Origin: a virus
IMG/VR virus record: IMGVR_UViG_3300023235_000114
Location: 1-26,350 of that record
Direction: 5' to 3' (one strand)
Length of the DNA stretch: 26,350 nucleotides
Under the pieces are notes generated by a model. The model ran no database searches. It worked only from the letters and a program-made list of their open reading frames with translations, and had not been told where the DNA came from. Both the position numbers and the translations under genes were made by a program. Positions 1 to 6,935 of this stretch are shown here, in pieces; positions within the stretch are counted from its first letter, which is position 1, and every line of letters begins with the position of its first letter.

Positions 1-360
1 GTTAGATACATCCGTTGGGATGTAGCCGCCAGAGAACCAACTCAACAGCCCACCGGCTTCATCGTTCGCCGTGGTAAATCGCCACTCGTGTAATAGAATC
101 TTCGCTCTGTCTATCGCCTGATCTGGGACCGCTGAATCAACTCCGTAATACCACAAGTCAAGAAAGTAGGAATGCGTGCTGTGGAACATGTCGCCGTTCA
201 ACGCGAGCCTATGCCAGAAATACGGCATCGAAGGATCGGCGGGCCCCATAACTCGGTAGAGAGATACAGGCGTTCCCATTACGCTCTTCATCGTTGCGTC
301 AGACGTAATGCGAGTCCATAGCGCAGTGATGATTGCTTGCCCTGTCTCAACAGCCGCCAC
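1..360 (-). CDS. Tail completion / tail terminator-like protein (partial)
   Basis: Open frame of 120 codons running off the left edge, so the C-terminus is missing. It starts with GTG at 360-358, whose first base overlaps the TAG stop of the upstream neck gene; a GAGGTGG sequence about 6 nt upstream can serve as ribosome-binding site. The protein begins MAAVETGQAIITALWTRI and continues with segments such as VMGTPVSLYRVMGPADPSMPYFWHRL and DRAKILLHEW, rich in aromatic residues and suggesting a compact alpha/beta fold. Its place directly after connector, head-closure and HK97-gp10-like genes is where tail-completion proteins (gpU or DUF3168 type) normally sit. The functional call rests mainly on position and general character, not on a diagnostic motif. 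Confidence 0.55.
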   Translation of the reverse strand, partial: MAAVETGQAIITALWTRITSDATMKSVMGTPVSLYRVMGPADPSMPYFWHRLALNGDMFHSTHSYFLDLWYYGVDSAVPDQAIDRAKILLHEWRFTTANDEAGGLLSWFSGGYIPTDVSN

Positions 361-776
361 TAGAACCACCTCTTGTTTAGCTCAAGTATCATTGCAGGCT
401 TAGCTTGATCCAGTGAACGCTTCAACCATGGGCGCTTCATGCCTGCTGTGAACCTTCCAGACGTATCGCGCCCGCCGCCGCCACCCTTCTCAAGGTACAG
501 CCCGTATTCAACATCAGTGCCAATCAACAAGTCGCCGCCGCTCGGTAGGATCCTCACGCTGCCTTTCAATCTTCCAGTCTGTACGGCTGGGAACTCTCCC
601 GGCGCAGACGCGGTATACATCACGCTCGTTCCTGGCACTCGATACGTGCGCCCAGATCGTCCGCCTGATAGATTCTCAACTGTCTGATTGCGCCCAATGT
701 CAGCAGTAGCACGAATAGCCCTAGCTCCCGTCGCTTCGATGGCGACTGTCACCGCTGGAAGAAAGGACACGAACAT
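360..776 (-). CDS. HK97 gp10-like neck / tail-component protein
   Basis: 138 aa from ATG at 776. An in-frame TTG at 815 would add 13 residues but would overlap the previous gene by 38 nt. The C-terminal half carries the typical layout of HK97-gp10-like minor tail or neck proteins: TGRLKGSVRI, then a beta hairpin GTDVEYGLYLEKG, a Gly-rich loop (GGGGGRD), and the ending KRPWLKRSLDQAKPAMILEL. In that family the motif reads roughly 'VEYA.YVE.G...RPFL.PAL'. It starts 1 nt after the head-closure stop and runs into the tail-completion gene by one base, so it is translated in the connector block. Role inferred: joining the head-tail interface to the tail. The family call is by motif memory and order. 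Confidence 0.65.
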   Translation of the reverse strand: MFVSFLPAVTVAIEATGARAIRATADIGRNQTVENLSGGRSGRTYRVPGTSVMYTASAPGEFPAVQTGRLKGSVRILPSGGDLLIGTDVEYGLYLEKGGGGGRDTSGRFTAGMKRPWLKRSLDQAKPAMILELNKRWF

Positions 777-777
777 C

Positions 778-1143
778 TTAGACACTGATCTTCTCACCTT
801 CCCTATCCTCTTCAACTAGTACCGTCGTCATTCTGCTTTCACCGTCTGCGTTCACTGGCGAACTCTTCGGCCAGTAGATCTTGAGATAGTCGTCACTCCC
901 ATTCGTGTACCACACAAACCGCGATCCGCCAAGCGTGATCGTCGGCTTATCGTAGAATCTGAATTCCTTGCGCACTACTGCGTCAAGTTCGATCTGATAC
1001 CGTTGAACGGCCATCGCCGGGCTAATAGACGACACCTCGCACCAACGAGTATCAGACGAAGCCGTAACCCACGTGCCCTGTGGAGAGGTGGCCGTGGTAG
1101 TCCGTGTGCCTGTGTCAATCCTTATCCGCTGATCTGCGTTCAT
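778..1143 (-). CDS. Head closure / head-tail joining protein
   Basis: 121 aa, starting with ATG in an ATGA overlap with the stop of the connector gene. The protein is beta-rich: DQRIRIDTGTRTTTATSPQGTW, then ASSDTRWCEVSSISPAMAVQRYQIELDAVVRKEFRFYDKPTITLGGSRFVWYTNG. The pattern of a small barrel containing 'R..iri' followed by 'W.ev' resembles the Phage_H_T_join / gp15-gp16 stopper class that plugs the connector after DNA packaging. Length and position between the connector and the gp10-like gene fit. No catalytic residues are expected. Alternative: another small adaptor of the same neck. Confidence 0.6.
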   Translation of the reverse strand: MNADQRIRIDTGTRTTTATSPQGTWVTASSDTRWCEVSSISPAMAVQRYQIELDAVVRKEFRFYDKPTITLGGSRFVWYTNGSDDYLKIYWPKSSPVNADGESRMTTVLVEEDREGEKISV

Positions 1144-1829
1144 CCTAACCCCGGCGTTAGTCTCAGATGGCTAATCGTGTCGAACGTATCCGCCATTCCA
1201 GACTCCTCGGATTTCATCGACACGTACATGTTCTGCCCAATGCCAGACTGCGACTCTGACATCAACGCAGAGCGGTTCCTGAAGTGCCGTCGTACTCGCT
1301 GATAGATCCACTGATTCACGTCTTCAGGTATCGTCTTCGATGTAAGCACGTCTCTAGCCAGTAGCGTGTCGTCATCCGAGCTAGTCACTACGATGCCGTC
1401 AGCGTTGCCGTAGTCGGCTGTTAGCGTAACCGAGCCGCTAGTGTTAGCCGCAGTCACTCCAGCGACTCCAGTAGCCCCGTAAGAGCCTCCTAGCGACGTA
1501 GAGTTCACATAGGCCGCGAAGTTGTCAGCGGTATCCGAGTCAGTAGCACCAAGCGCGAACTCCAGTTCGTCCTCATCAGCCGCCGCCTTGCAGGTGTATG
1601 TCTTGCCGTTGACGATGATATAGTCGTCTGCTACCACGCCATCGAATACGACAGTCGGCACGATCTCAGTGAACGGGTTGTTGAGGTATTCGTCTGCCTT
1701 ACGTTTCGATGCGTTGAATAGCACCGTAAGCAGAGCGTCGTGATCCGATCCATCGACGCCGCAATAGGCACGCACTAGAGACGTGTAAGTCGCCCAAGAT
1801 AAACCTGTATACACTGGACCGTCTGCCAT
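1140..1829 (-). CDS. Head-tail connector (gp6-like) with inserted beta domain
   Basis: 229 aa. The ribosome-binding site AGGAG is followed by GAGTAGAT and ATG. The N-terminal part (about 1-55, SWATYTSLVRAYCGVDGSDHDALLTVLFNASKRKADEYLNNPF) and the C-terminal part (about 165-229, IPEDVNQWIYQRVRRHFRNRS) look like the helices of a gp6/gp15-type connector, in which an N-terminal helical pair is followed by a C-terminal helix. Between them, about residues 58-155, sits an extra beta-rich domain (IIVNGKTYTCKAA...NFAAYVNSTS...GVAGVTAANTSGSVTLTADYGNADGIVVTSS). Similar insertions occur in other phage virion proteins, and a related stretch is seen in the protein encoded at 3478-4281. Probable role: ring attached under the portal. 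Confidence 0.62.
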   Translation of the reverse strand: MADGPVYTGLSWATYTSLVRAYCGVDGSDHDALLTVLFNASKRKADEYLNNPFTEIVPTVVFDGVVADDYIIVNGKTYTCKAAADEDELEFALGATDSDTADNFAAYVNSTSLGGSYGATGVAGVTAANTSGSVTLTADYGNADGIVVTSSDDDTLLARDVLTSKTIPEDVNQWIYQRVRRHFRNRSALMSESQSGIGQNMYVSMKSEESGMADTFDTISHLRLTPGLG

Positions 1830-1831
1830 AT

Positions 1832-2107
1832 CTACTCTCCTGTAGGCGTGCTATGTACTTCCGTGTAGGTAACTGTAATGTTGCAATCTGTATTCGCACT
1901 TGTAGTACCACACGTTGTGTCTGGAGTTTCCCAAGTGTAATACGGATAACCAGGCCACGGTGTATATGGCGGCATCGGGCATGGACATACAGGCGCGTTC
2001 AGCTTCTCTAGCACCTTGCCTACTTCCTCAGCCTTCTTCTGGATCTCGTCAAGATCACGAAGGATCTCTTCCTTGTTGATCGTGATCTTTATATCCACTC
2101 CAGACAT
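1832..2107 (-). CDS. Small virion-region protein, helical N-terminus with Pro/Tyr-rich tail
   Basis: 91 aa with a strong site (GGAGGTAGAG then ATG). Residues 1-37 form a charged amphipathic helix (KEEILRDLDEIQKKAEEVGKVLEKL) likely to make a coiled coil. Residues 38-62 are a Pro/Cys/Tyr/Trp-rich stretch with repeated PxP and two Cys (CPCPMPPYTPWPGYPYY). The last 28 residues are Thr-rich. I recognise no family. It sits among head proteins, and the gap to the connector gene is only 2 nt, so a structural or assembly role is inferred. Confidence 0.6.
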   Translation of the reverse strand: MSGVDIKITINKEEILRDLDEIQKKAEEVGKVLEKLNAPVCPCPMPPYTPWPGYPYYTWETPDTTCGTTSANTDCNITVTYTEVHSTPTGE

Positions 2108-2116
2108 CTCTACCTC

Positions 2117-2215
2117 CTACCTCTTCGGTACGCCAATCGGACCTTTACCGCCGCCGGTTCCGAGTCCCTTACCTTTCCCGCCTGAGCCGATCTTGCCGCC
2201 TGGACACTTAGCCAT
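2117..2215 (-). CDS. Gly/Lys-rich 32-residue peptide
   Basis: Short frame MAKCPGGKIGSGGKGKG... ending GVPKR. Its ATG at 2215 follows immediately after the TAG of the preceding gene (TAGATG), and its stop lies just before the GGAGG of the next gene, so it fills the space between two clear genes exactly. Of 32 residues, 13 are Gly and 7 Lys, with one Cys, a composition that could bind nucleic acid or act as a linker. There is no strong ribosome-binding site, so it would depend on coupling from the upstream gene. Function unknown. Confidence 0.5.
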   Translation of the reverse strand: MAKCPGGKIGSGGKGKGLGTGGGKGPIGVPKR

Positions 2216-2404
2216 CTATCTCACAACCTTATGCGCATTGAATACGCTCTTGCCTACTACTCGATTCTCAACAACGTCGATCACGCGATTAGCGATACCT
2301 TCATCTACCATCCGCGTTCCGACTTCCTTGTTGACGATAACCTCGTCGCCAGCTTCAAACTTCCTGCCTTTGATCGTTCGATCTTCTGCTAGGATAACTT
2401 TCAT
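2216..2404 (-). CDS. Small conserved-type phage head-region protein (62 aa)
   Basis: The start ATG follows a doubled ribosome-binding site AGGAGGAG. The sequence MKVILAEDRTIKGRKFEAGDEVIVNKEVGTRMVDEGIANRVID has the pattern 'MKV.ll.d..i.Gk.y.aGd.v.v......lv.eGiA', common in small proteins found beside capsid genes in many siphophages. It suggests a small SH3-like beta barrel with a helix that ends in the eGiA turn. The exact role is unknown. It overlaps by 4 nt with the stop of the 26-residue frame upstream. Confidence 0.72.
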   Translation of the reverse strand: MKVILAEDRTIKGRKFEAGDEVIVNKEVGTRMVDEGIANRVIDVVENRVVGKSVFNAHKVVR

Positions 2405-2481
2405 ATCTCCTCCTGAAACAGAGCGTAGGGGCCAGTGATGACCCCTATTGCTGAGGAGGCAGTTACAGCCGCTCTGTTCAT
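2401..2481 (-). CDS. Possible 26-residue leader peptide
   Basis: Frame MNRAAVTASSAIGVITGPYALFQEEI, starting at ATG 2481 with AGGAG 4 nt upstream and ending in an ATGA overlap with the next gene; its last codons contain that gene's ribosome-binding site. It fills the 84-base gap between two clear genes. The DNA also forms a 9-bp inverted repeat (separate entry), so the stretch may act as RNA structure rather than, or as well as, encode a peptide. No family recognised. Confidence 0.42.
   Translation of the reverse strand: MNRAAVTASSAIGVITGPYALFQEEI
2417..2478 (-). repeat. Inverted repeat with inner hairpin ahead of the 62-aa gene
   Basis: In the transcript, AACAGAGCG (from 2478) pairs perfectly with CGCUCUGUU (ending 2417). 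Inside lies a second stem AGGGG/CCCCU (2442-2446 with 2427-2431) and a CUCCUC segment (2453-2458) able to pair with the GAGGAG of the ribosome-binding site at 2407-2412, just downstream of the outer stem. No U-tract follows, so it is not a typical terminator. Confidence 0.5.
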
Positions 2482-2488
2482 ATCGCTC

Positions 2489-3040
2489 CTAGTACAAGTA
2501 GCCGAATACTTCACATTGCAACGTAGAGTCTGCGGTTGTGCATCCGGTAGTAGTGTGCCAGTTAAGTGCCTGCGTAGTTGTGCCAATAACAGGTGCTGTG
2601 CCGATAGTCAGCTCAGCCCACGAAGTTGTTGCAGTTAGCACCTTCGAGATGTCACCACTGGCTACAACATCAGTAGCCGCAGCAAACCCGATATTGCTAG
2701 TCGCGTCTGTATCTTGATCGAGGCTCTTGTTAGCAGAGCGGATAACGATCTTGGTAATGACGCATGAATAACCAGCCGGGACGGTATATAACAACGTGTC
2801 GGATGTAGTCTGTACGTCAACCTCTACGCTACCAAGCAAAGCAATATAGCTCGCCGGTACAGTAGACGATAGCGATCCAGTTACAACTACGTCGCCAGTA
2901 ATGCCACCATCAAGCGTGATGTCTCCCTCGACGTACATATTGTCGAAGTAGTTAGTCTTGGCGAATACCACCAAGCTCACAACGATGAAGAGGGCTACGA
3001 ATGTCCACGCCATAAATCGTTTGCGTTCAGTATTTCGCAT
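2489..3040 (-). CDS. Membrane-anchored virion-type beta protein
   Basis: 183 aa, ribosome-binding site AGGAGGGCGAC before ATG. Residues 1-8 are basic (MRNTERKR). Residues 9-27 are a clear hydrophobic helix (FMAWTFVALFIVVSLVVFA) without an obvious signal-peptidase site, so a type II anchor is likely. Next come short Gly-rich beta repeats (VEGDITLDGGITGDVVVTGSL). The C-terminal domain (about 65-183) contains SDTLLYTVPAGYSCVITKIVIRSAN, a pattern typical of phage decoration or receptor-type beta sandwiches, ending LNWHTTTGCTTADSTLQCEVFGYLY with two Cys. A membrane anchor is odd in the middle of a head block. It may be a prohead-assembly or cell-surface protein; function not known. Confidence 0.68.
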   Translation of the reverse strand: MRNTERKRFMAWTFVALFIVVSLVVFAKTNYFDNMYVEGDITLDGGITGDVVVTGSLSSTVPASYIALLGSVEVDVQTTSDTLLYTVPAGYSCVITKIVIRSANKSLDQDTDATSNIGFAAATDVVASGDISKVLTATTSWAELTIGTAPVIGTTTQALNWHTTTGCTTADSTLQCEVFGYLY

Positions 3041-3049
3041 GTCGCCCTC

Positions 3050-3469
3050 CTAGAGTGGCTGCGTAAACGAGACAGTCACGACGGCCTTACCAGTCGTCGG
3101 AGCTGTACTCGTATGCGTATAGATTGCCGAGACAACAACATCAGCAGTCGGCTCGTAATCGAGTACGTTTACCTCGTTCACTTCCGTATTGGCTGATGTA
3201 GGCTGTCCGTCTTCGATGAAGTAGTTTGTGTCAGTCGGGATGCCAACGATAAGCGCGTCTGTAGCGCCTGCGTTGAATGCGGTAACAACCCACACCTTAC
3301 ATCCAAGGAACGTAGCCCCAGCGGGGATAGTGCCAATGGCAACCGTCCCCGTCAGGTTAGATACGTCTGAATATTCAATCGTCTCAGAGATCGAGCCGAC
3401 TTGCTCTTGCGCCCACGCACAGGGATCACCCGGCGAGCGAACGCTCTTCGGTCTTAGCTTATCTACCAT
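3050..3469 (-). CDS. Virion protein, probable decoration or head-fibre type
   Basis: 139 aa, site AGGAGGGATC before ATG. The body is beta-rich: ISETIEYSDVSNLTGTVAIGTIPAGATFLGCKVWVVTAFNAGATDALIVGIPTDTNYFI. The 'IG.IPAGA...V.V.V.TAFN.G....L.VG' pattern is common in small phage structural proteins adjacent to the major capsid. The N-terminus (VDKLRPKSVRSPGDPCAWAQEQ) is polar. It lies in a run of three Thr/Ala-rich structural genes downstream of the capsid gene. Decoration of the capsid is an inference from order and composition. Confidence 0.68.
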   Translation of the reverse strand: MVDKLRPKSVRSPGDPCAWAQEQVGSISETIEYSDVSNLTGTVAIGTIPAGATFLGCKVWVVTAFNAGATDALIVGIPTDTNYFIEDGQPTSANTEVNEVNVLDYEPTADVVVSAIYTHTSTAPTTGKAVVTVSFTQPL

Positions 3470-3477
3470 GATCCCTC

Positions 3478-4281
3478 CTATGCGGATGTGTCAGTTACCG
3501 ATACTGCCTGGCCAACTGGACCATACCCAGCCATCGCGCGTTCAAGAATGCAGCATGACCAAGTGGTAGTTTCCAGATCGGTAAACGCTGCTCCGACGTG
3601 AGTGAAGCCGTCATCACGATCTAAGTCTTGGACGTACACCTCGAAGTCTGCCATCTGAATCAAGTCAGTGACTACCAGCTTGGCAACAGCGGACTCAGTG
3701 ATGTCGAATGCTCCGGTTCCATTATCAGCACACAATACCTGACGGTCGCCGCCGCCTGGTTCAGTGCAAGTGATCGTTACCGTGCCGGTATCAGCAGTAG
3801 CCAAGAGTCCAGGCACACCATACGCCGTGCTGTTGATGCACGCTGCGATGGATGCGCCCTCGGCAGTTGCGTTACCTGACTGATCCCACTCTCGCTCTGA
3901 CAGGTTCTCAGCAGCAGCAGCGGTAAACGTTAACGCAGTACCGGCAGTCATAGTCCCTTCACCGTTGAAGTAATACGGCGTAAGGATCAACGTGTCTGCC
4001 ACGGACGTAGTACCAGCACACGCGATCTGTGCCATGTTCACCTTGCTTCCCTGTGTGAACGTCAGAGCCGCGCCTAGTGCCGCCGCATCCGAGCCGGTGG
4101 CATCAGTCGCTTCATATACTGTCAGCGTCGATGTGGCCCCTGTGAGCTGTCCACGAACTACACCGTGGAACTTAGCCTTGGCGAACGTATCCATTCGGAA
4201 GTATTCACCGGCAATGCCCGTTGCGTTATCGCTGGGCTTGATACCGCAATCTACTTTCACGCCTTCTCTAATCATGTGCAT
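3478..4281 (-). CDS. Virion structural protein directly downstream of the capsid gene
   Basis: 267 aa, GAGGAG then AACTAAT and ATG. Two beta-rich halves are visible. The first (about 1-120) has repeated Thr/Ala strands (TSTLTVYEATDATGSDAAAL, VADTLILTPYYFNGEGTMTAG). The middle (about 121-190) has GTALTFTAAAAENLSEREW followed by ASIAACINSTAYGVPGLLATADTGTVTITCTEPGG, related in pattern to the insert of the connector at 1140-1829. The C-terminal part reads DLIQMADFEVYVQDLDRDDGFTHVGAAFTD and ends ILERAMAGYGPVGQAVSVTDTSA. It probably coats the capsid or forms part of a head fibre. No enzyme motif is seen. Confidence 0.66.
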   Translation of the reverse strand: MHMIREGVKVDCGIKPSDNATGIAGEYFRMDTFAKAKFHGVVRGQLTGATSTLTVYEATDATGSDAAALGAALTFTQGSKVNMAQIACAGTTSVADTLILTPYYFNGEGTMTAGTALTFTAAAAENLSEREWDQSGNATAEGASIAACINSTAYGVPGLLATADTGTVTITCTEPGGGDRQVLCADNGTGAFDITESAVAKLVVTDLIQMADFEVYVQDLDRDDGFTHVGAAFTDLETTTWSCCILERAMAGYGPVGQAVSVTDTSA

Positions 4282-4317
4282 ATTAGTTCTCCTCGCCCCG
4301 TAGGGCTAGACTTCTCT

Positions 4318-5634
4318 CTATGCTACGTCTGTCAGTTCGATGAACGGGCTGACAGTATTCGTGCCATCACGAAGCGTGAGAGCGGAAGTGATCCACGGTT
4401 TCGCATCGTCGTAGTACACCACTCGCAGCGTCTCTTCGCCAGACTTGAAGTTGCCATAGGTGTTATCGCTCTTGAGCGTTGCACCCATTCCAGGCTTCCT
4501 CATGTAGTAGTCCAAGTTCAGCAATCGCAAGTCACCCTGAGTACCAAGCGTCGGGCTAATCTCGTTGAAGAAGATTGGCATCCCCATCAGTGAAGTCGTA
4601 GGGATCGCGCTGTTGGCATCTCGTGTGTAGATGAGCTGCCCAGCACCATCGGTAAGCGTCGCAAGCTGAGGAAGCATCGAGACTCGCTGGCATACCCAGA
4701 CGAAGCTCCCTCCGCCATTAGACATCATGCGTGCGATCATGTTGACTAGATCGACGTAGTTCACCTGAGAGGCTACGCTACGTGCAATGGAGATCATAGC
4801 AGGGCTGGAAGCGAATCCCTTGAACTCGCCTGCGCCTGTCCCCGTTTGAATCTTGTCGTCACGATATGACATGATGGCGCCATTAACGAGAGGCTGCATC
4901 ATTGATCCCATCTGCGGGATGTTCGCCGAAGCCTCTTCAGATACGGACCAGAATACGCCAGTCTTCTCAGGCTTGAAGCTCACCTGCATGATCGTCGGTG
5001 TGTTCGTCTCAGTCACGTCGGCCAATTCCTTGGACGAATAGACAGCCACGCCACCGTATACACCCTTCGAGCCAGACTGATCGAATGCGTTGAACGTAAA
5101 CTCAGCATTCGGCGGATCCGTCGGAGGGAGCTCGCGGATAAGCGAAGACAAGAACTGCGAGTTCTCTGGAATCTGCAATAGCTGATCTGAGAACTGAGGG
5201 CGCATCCAGAAGCCGCCGCCTGTTCCTGTCAGCGTGTCAAGGCTACGTCGTTCAACCTCGCCCTTGTGCATCTTGCTCAATCGCTCAGGAATGCCCATGC
5301 CTTGTCCGGCTGCGCGTACCTCAGCTACCATGTCGTCAAAGCCACCGGCTTCGTTGCCATAGCCGTAGTCTTCCTCGCGCTCTTCGTTGTTGCCATTCTC
5401 AGGCGCTTGCTGTTCTTGGATCGCAGCGGTTAGCCGCTCTTCTACAGCAGTCAACTTCTCCTCCATCTCTTCGCGCTGGCCCTTCGCGTCGCCGGTGATC
5501 TCTTGGACGCGCCGCTCGACTTCCTCTTTCACTGTCTCAGGTACGCCTTCAAGCACGTCGGCCACACCCTTGAGTTGTACCTCTACGCGCTCAAGTGCTT
5601 TCTCCTGATCTGTTCTCTCGTCTTTCTCTGCCAT
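4318..5634 (-). CDS. Major capsid protein, HK97 fold, with N-terminal scaffold (delta) domain
   Basis: 438 aa from ATG 5634 (MAEKDERTDQEK); AGGAGTGTGTAGC precedes it. Residues 1-75 are a strongly charged coiled coil (EVERRVQEITGDAKGQREEMEEKLTAVEERL), as in the delta domain removed by the prohead protease. An acidic linker follows (about 76-100). The capsid body starts near 125 (SLDTLTGTGGGFWMRPQFSDQLL). Family marks are the pre-A-loop region (VSFKPEKTGVFWSVSEEASANI), MSYRDDKIQTGTGAGEFKGF, and the P-domain and strand segment MGMPIFFNEISPTLGTQGDLRLLNLDYYM. It starts 2 nt after the protease stop, the standard protease-capsid order. The scaffold being fused explains why no separate scaffold gene is seen. 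Confidence 0.93.
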   Translation of the reverse strand: MAEKDERTDQEKALERVEVQLKGVADVLEGVPETVKEEVERRVQEITGDAKGQREEMEEKLTAVEERLTAAIQEQQAPENGNNEEREEDYGYGNEAGGFDDMVAEVRAAGQGMGIPERLSKMHKGEVERRSLDTLTGTGGGFWMRPQFSDQLLQIPENSQFLSSLIRELPPTDPPNAEFTFNAFDQSGSKGVYGGVAVYSSKELADVTETNTPTIMQVSFKPEKTGVFWSVSEEASANIPQMGSMMQPLVNGAIMSYRDDKIQTGTGAGEFKGFASSPAMISIARSVASQVNYVDLVNMIARMMSNGGGSFVWVCQRVSMLPQLATLTDGAGQLIYTRDANSAIPTTSLMGMPIFFNEISPTLGTQGDLRLLNLDYYMRKPGMGATLKSDNTYGNFKSGEETLRVVYYDDAKPWITSALTLRDGTNTVSPFIELTDVA

Positions 5635-5635
5635 G

Positions 5636-6289
5636 CTACACACTCCTAAGTTTTGCGATCCTGTCAACCTGCGTCTGGATACCTTGCAAGTGGTTGCCCG
5701 GCTTGCCATGCGGCTCCGTTCGAGTGTCGTTGGACGGCTCAAGGAGTGCGTCGATCCGATCCATCTGCGATCGTATGCCATCGGGAATGAGCATCGGCTC
5801 TTCCTGTGGCTCTTCAATTCTCACTCCCGTGATAACAGCCTTCTCATTGGATGCGAAGTTCGCTGTCACCGGCGAGATCTCATATAACTTGACTTCGGTA
5901 TAGTGAAGGACTTCTCTACCGTCCTCGCCCTTCACCATCTTGCTCTTGATACCTTGGAAGGAATGGCTCATCTGTGTGATGTAGCCCTTCTTAATCCCGC
6001 TGTATACCTCAGCGCCACGCTGTACGTCTAGATCAAGCTGCCCAACGAAGCGTAGCCCATCCTCATCTTCTTCTAGCGTAGCGAGTCCAATCGGCGTAGC
6101 GGCATCGTGCATCCACACCATCGGCGCTCTGCCCTTGCGTTCCTTGAGCGTCTTCTTAAATGCTCTCGCGTCGAATATGGTTTCGTGAGAATCTTCCACA
6201 CCGAACACAGAGGCAAGTCCTTCGATTCGCCCTGGCTCGCCATCGTCCTCCGCGACCCTTACCTCGAATGCTCGTTCTGGCTGTGTCAT
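5636..6289 (-). CDS. HK97-family prohead protease
   Basis: 217 aa, GGGAG then AAAT and ATG. The N-terminal motif RIEGLASVFG (21-30) is the usual '.i.G.as.f.' strand of this family. PMVWMHDAATPIG supplies the likely catalytic His61, and GYITQMSHSFQG the likely catalytic Ser108 (the family has S-x-G/S-F here). VKLYEISPVTANFASNEKAVI matches the conserved 'l.EiS.v..PAn..A' region, with Pro replaced by Thr. The C-terminal 50 residues are charged and probably processed. It cleaves the delta domain of the capsid protein encoded next to it during prohead maturation. Confidence 0.92.
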   Translation of the reverse strand: MTQPERAFEVRVAEDDGEPGRIEGLASVFGVEDSHETIFDARAFKKTLKERKGRAPMVWMHDAATPIGLATLEEDEDGLRFVGQLDLDVQRGAEVYSGIKKGYITQMSHSFQGIKSKMVKGEDGREVLHYTEVKLYEISPVTANFASNEKAVITGVRIEEPQEEPMLIPDGIRSQMDRIDALLEPSNDTRTEPHGKPGNHLQGIQTQVDRIAKLRSV

Positions 6290-6323
6290 ATTTCTCCCTA
6301 TGCTGCTGCTAAGAATCCTTCGC

Positions 6324-6722
6324 CTACTGCATTAAGTGCGCGTGCACTGTGACAGTAGTACCAGTCGCAGAGGCCACCGCAGACGTGCATCGTATGATGA
6401 AGAACATCGCACCCTCATCAGTCGTTGCCTCCTCGTAGCTTGTCGCCGAAGACGTAACCGATGTTCCGATAAGGAAGACGCCAGGATCTCCTACAGCGGA
6501 TGTGATAGCAGGCGCGCCGTAGATCGTCACCGTCACGTCTTTGTCAGATGGATTGTCTACGCAGTACGTGATGTATCGCTTGCCCATCGTGTTGAAGATC
6601 ATCGCATGGTAGTCGGTATCGTTCGCCTCATACGTCCCAGTCACAAGAGCAGGCGCCATCGAATCCCGCAACCCAGTCGGGCCGGGATGTGTCATCGTCG
6701 CTGTAATTACTGTGTCAGCCAT
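6324..6722 (-). CDS. Small beta-rich virion protein upstream of the protease
   Basis: 132 aa from ATG 6722 (MADTVIT), with AGGTGATAGAT upstream. The protein is rich in Thr, Ala and Ser and looks like a beta sandwich: KRYITYCVDNPSDKDVTVTIYGAPAI, then GAMFFIIRCTSAVASATGTTVTVHAHLM. No signal or membrane segment is present. It lies between the Cys-rich small genes and the protease, unusual for a decoration protein, which more often follows the capsid gene. A structural role is inferred from composition and context. A 34-base gap separates it from the protease gene. Confidence 0.62.
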   Translation of the reverse strand: MADTVITATMTHPGPTGLRDSMAPALVTGTYEANDTDYHAMIFNTMGKRYITYCVDNPSDKDVTVTIYGAPAITSAVGDPGVFLIGTSVTSSATSYEEATTDEGAMFFIIRCTSAVASATGTTVTVHAHLMQ

Positions 6723-6737
6723 ATCTATCACCTACTC

Positions 6738-6935
6738 CTATTTGTCTATGTCCTCGCCAAGAATCGCGCTCGCCTCTTCGCATAGCTTCATCCCGAAGAG
6801 TTGATTCCCAGAACATATATCCTTCTCGGGCCACAACTCAGATGCCTTTTTAGCGATAGTTCGCCACGAGCAGCACGCGCTCCCATCAGTTCCGCATCGC
6901 CACGTCTTTATCTGCTCTGCTTCGCTGTGATTCAT
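6738..6935 (-). CDS. Small Cys/Trp-rich protein (65 aa)
   Basis: Starts at ATG 6935, directly after the upstream TAG (TAGATG), with AGGCGGGA as a modest ribosome-binding site. Sequence features are IKTWRCGTDGSACCSWRTIAKKASELWPEKDICSGNQLFGMKLCEEASAILGE. Five Cys (RCG, ACCS, DICS, KLCEE) suggest metal binding or an Fe-S/zinc knuckle, followed by an amphipathic helix. It is paired with another Cys-rich small gene and the portal. Function unknown. Confidence 0.62.
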   Translation of the reverse strand: MNHSEAEQIKTWRCGTDGSACCSWRTIAKKASELWPEKDICSGNQLFGMKLCEEASAILGEDIDK

